This document shows positions 22,640 to 24,029 of a stretch of DNA of 24,029 bases, in pieces (the stretch's first letter is position 1; each line of letters opens with the position of its first letter). The translations under genes were made by a program, and so were the position numbers. This DNA is from CAYQJV01 sp964417925. GTDB lineage: Bacteria; Hydrothermota; Tepidihabitantia; B3-TA06; CAYQJV01. Location of the stretch: assembly GCA_964417925.1 (NCBI GenBank), contig CAYQJV010000023.1:1-24029 (forward strand). The letters are read 5' to 3'. The notes under the pieces are model-generated. The model saw only the letters and a list, made by a program, of their open reading frames with translations, was not told the origin of the DNA and made no database searches.

Positions 22640-24029
22640 ATGGAATACCTTTTTCTCATAGTCCCTGTAAGTTCTGTTATTGCTCTTGGGTTTGCTGTGA
22701 TTCTTATCCTTTATATTTTAAAAAGACCTGAAGGAGAACCTTTGATGGTCCGTATTGCAGAGGCTGTTAGGGAAGGAGCAAGAGGATATATAAGAAGGCA
22801 GTACACGGTTGTTGCTTTATTTTTCGCACTGATATTTATTGTTTTGCTTATTCTTGCAATCTTAGGGCTTGCTCCTTTACCTGTGCCATTTGCATTTCTT
22901 ACAGGAGGTTTCTTTTCAGGATTATCAGGATTTATAGGTCTTACAGTTGCTACAAGGTCTTCTGCAAGGACTACAAATGCGGCAAAAAAATCATTGAATT
23001 CTGCGTTAAGAGTTGCTTTTTCTTCTGGAATGGTGATGGGTTTGGTTGTGGTTGGGCTTGCTTTACTTGATCTTTCAATATGGTACATGATTTTGAACTA
23101 CATATACCGCTTCAAACCAATAGCAGAGAAACTTGAAATAATTACCTCCACCATGCTTAATTTTGGAATGGGAGCAAGTTTTCAAGCTCTTTTTGCAAGA
23201 GTTGGTGGTGGGATATTTACAAAGGCAGCAGATGTAGGAGCAGATCTTGTAGGAAAAGTTGAGGAAGGGATACCAGAGGATGATCCAAGAAATCCTGCAG
23301 TAATTGCAGATAATGTTGGAGACAACGTAGGAGATGTGGCAGGAATGGGAGCAGATCTTTATGAATCTTATGCAGATTCAATTATTGCTACGATGGCTCT
23401 TGCAGTGGCTGCTGGGCTTGGTTTGAGGGGGGTTTTACTTCCAATGACTGTAGCAGGTGCAGGACTTTTTGCCTCAATAATAGGATATTTTCTTGTAAGG
23501 ACTAAAGAGCAAGCAACCCAGGCAAATCTCTTGTGGGCATTAAGAAGAGGAATATATGGAGCATCTATTCTTGTAGCTGTGCTTTCATTTTTTGTTGTTT
23601 ACTATGTACTTGGTAAGCAATATACAGGAGTTTATTTTGCAATTCTTATAGGTCTTATTGCAGGAGTAATGATAGGATTTATGACAGAGTTTTTTACTTC
23701 AGATACCTATCCTCCCACAAGATGGATAGCTTCTGCTTCTCTTACTGGTCCTGCAACCGTTATTCTGGAGGGAGTTGCTGTGGGAATGCTTTCTGCAGCT
23801 CCTATTGTTGTAATTGTAGTTCTTGCGATTATTGGCAGTTTCTTCTTTGCTGGTGGATTTTCAAACTTTAATCTCGGACTTTATGGAGTGGGAATAGCTG
23901 CAGTAGGAATGCTTTCCACACTTGGTATAACACTTGCAACTGATGCTTATGGTCCGGTAGCAGATAATGCAGGAGGAAATGCTCAGATGTCGGGTCAGGA
24001 GCCCCAAGTAAGAGAAAGAACCGATGCTT
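22640..24029 (+). CDS. hppA: membrane-bound ion-pumping pyrophosphatase (3' partial)
   Basis: The frame runs off the window end, so only the first 463 residues are seen. AAAGGAGG stands four bases before the ATG. HppA couples pyrophosphate hydrolysis to H+ or Na+ pumping across the inner membrane. Visible family parts: EGARGYIRRQYT in the first cytosolic loop; the catalytic stretch DVGADLVGKVEEG (198-210) followed by DDPRNPAVIADNVGDNVGD (214-232), which binds Mg-pyrophosphate; and GMGADLYESYAD. Near the end, ATDAYGPVADNAGGNAQMS is the second substrate loop. The residue pair separating K+-dependent from K+-independent forms lies just past the window, so the subtype is undetermined. Confidence 0.95.
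   Translation, partial: MEYLFLIVPVSSVIALGFAVILILYILKRPEGEPLMVRIAEAVREGARGYIRRQYTVVALFFALIFIVLLILAILGLAPLPVPFAFLTGGFFSGLSGFIGLTVATRSSARTTNAAKKSLNSALRVAFSSGMVMGLVVVGLALLDLSIWYMILNYIYRFKPIAEKLEIITSTMLNFGMGASFQALFARVGGGIFTKAADVGADLVGKVEEGIPEDDPRNPAVIADNVGDNVGDVAGMGADLYESYADSIIATMALAVAAGLGLRGVLLPMTVAGAGLFASIIGYFLVRTKEQATQANLLWALRRGIYGASILVAVLSFFVVYYVLGKQYTGVYFAILIGLIAGVMIGFMTEFFTSDTYPPTRWIASASLTGPATVILEGVAVGMLSAAPIVVIVVLAIIGSFFFAGGFSNFNLGLYGVGIAAVGMLSTLGITLATDAYGPVADNAGGNAQMSGQEPQVRERTDA

Overview
The window is AT-rich bacterial DNA. Sigma-A-type promoters, Shine-Dalgarno sites reading GGAGG, lipoprotein signal peptides and T9SS-like C-terminal tails (a YPNPA motif followed by a GIYFLRL motif) are visible. 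Together with decayed genes and many hypothetical secreted beta-rich proteins, they suggest an uncultured Gram-negative lineage such as candidate phylum WOR-3/Stahlbacteria or a relative. That placement is inference from protein style, not a measured phylogeny.

Region 1 (1-5250) is accessory and defence-like. It opens with the 3' part of a large gene fusing an McrC-like DUF2357/PDDEXK nuclease to a C-terminal CHAT (caspase-like) protease with a visible His/Cys pair. A decayed lipoprotein gene, a secreted protein, an unlisted 55-codon ORF and an MntA-HepT (MNT/HEPN) toxin-antitoxin pair follow. Next come an integron attC-like hairpin and a SAM methyltransferase.

Region 2 (5250-8870) carries trmO, a TauE/SafE permease, a PQQ-type beta-propeller lipoprotein broken by two compensating frameshifts, and an atypical SDR. 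Region 3 (8870-10510) is a gene graveyard with remnants of a lipoprotein, an isoprenylcysteine-methyltransferase-like protein and an AlkD-like DNA repair protein.

Region 4 (10570-14130) is housekeeping: a Roadblock/LC7 protein, tRNA-Val(CAC) with its own promoter, and the tightly overlapping minus-strand operon plsY-gpsA-merR-cvpA, followed by a lipoprotein gene. The operon promoter sits so close to the plsY start that the mRNA should be leaderless.

Region 5 (14130-21300) is a block of secreted proteins. It has three phased palindromes, a small secreted protein, a hairpin that may control translation, and an 868-aa secreted protein. A tandem duplication follows, each copy holding a promoter, an 81-aa ORF and a KTYGG-repeat beta-propeller protein; the two propeller proteins carry six and three repeats. 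Relics of one unidentified coding element flank the duplication. Region 6 (21300-24029) has a nucleotide-sugar dehydrogenase and the 5' part of a membrane pyrophosphatase (hppA).

Across the window, promoters repeatedly fit TTGAC(A/T), a 16-bp spacer and TATAAT. This appears to be the local consensus and supports several transcription units.
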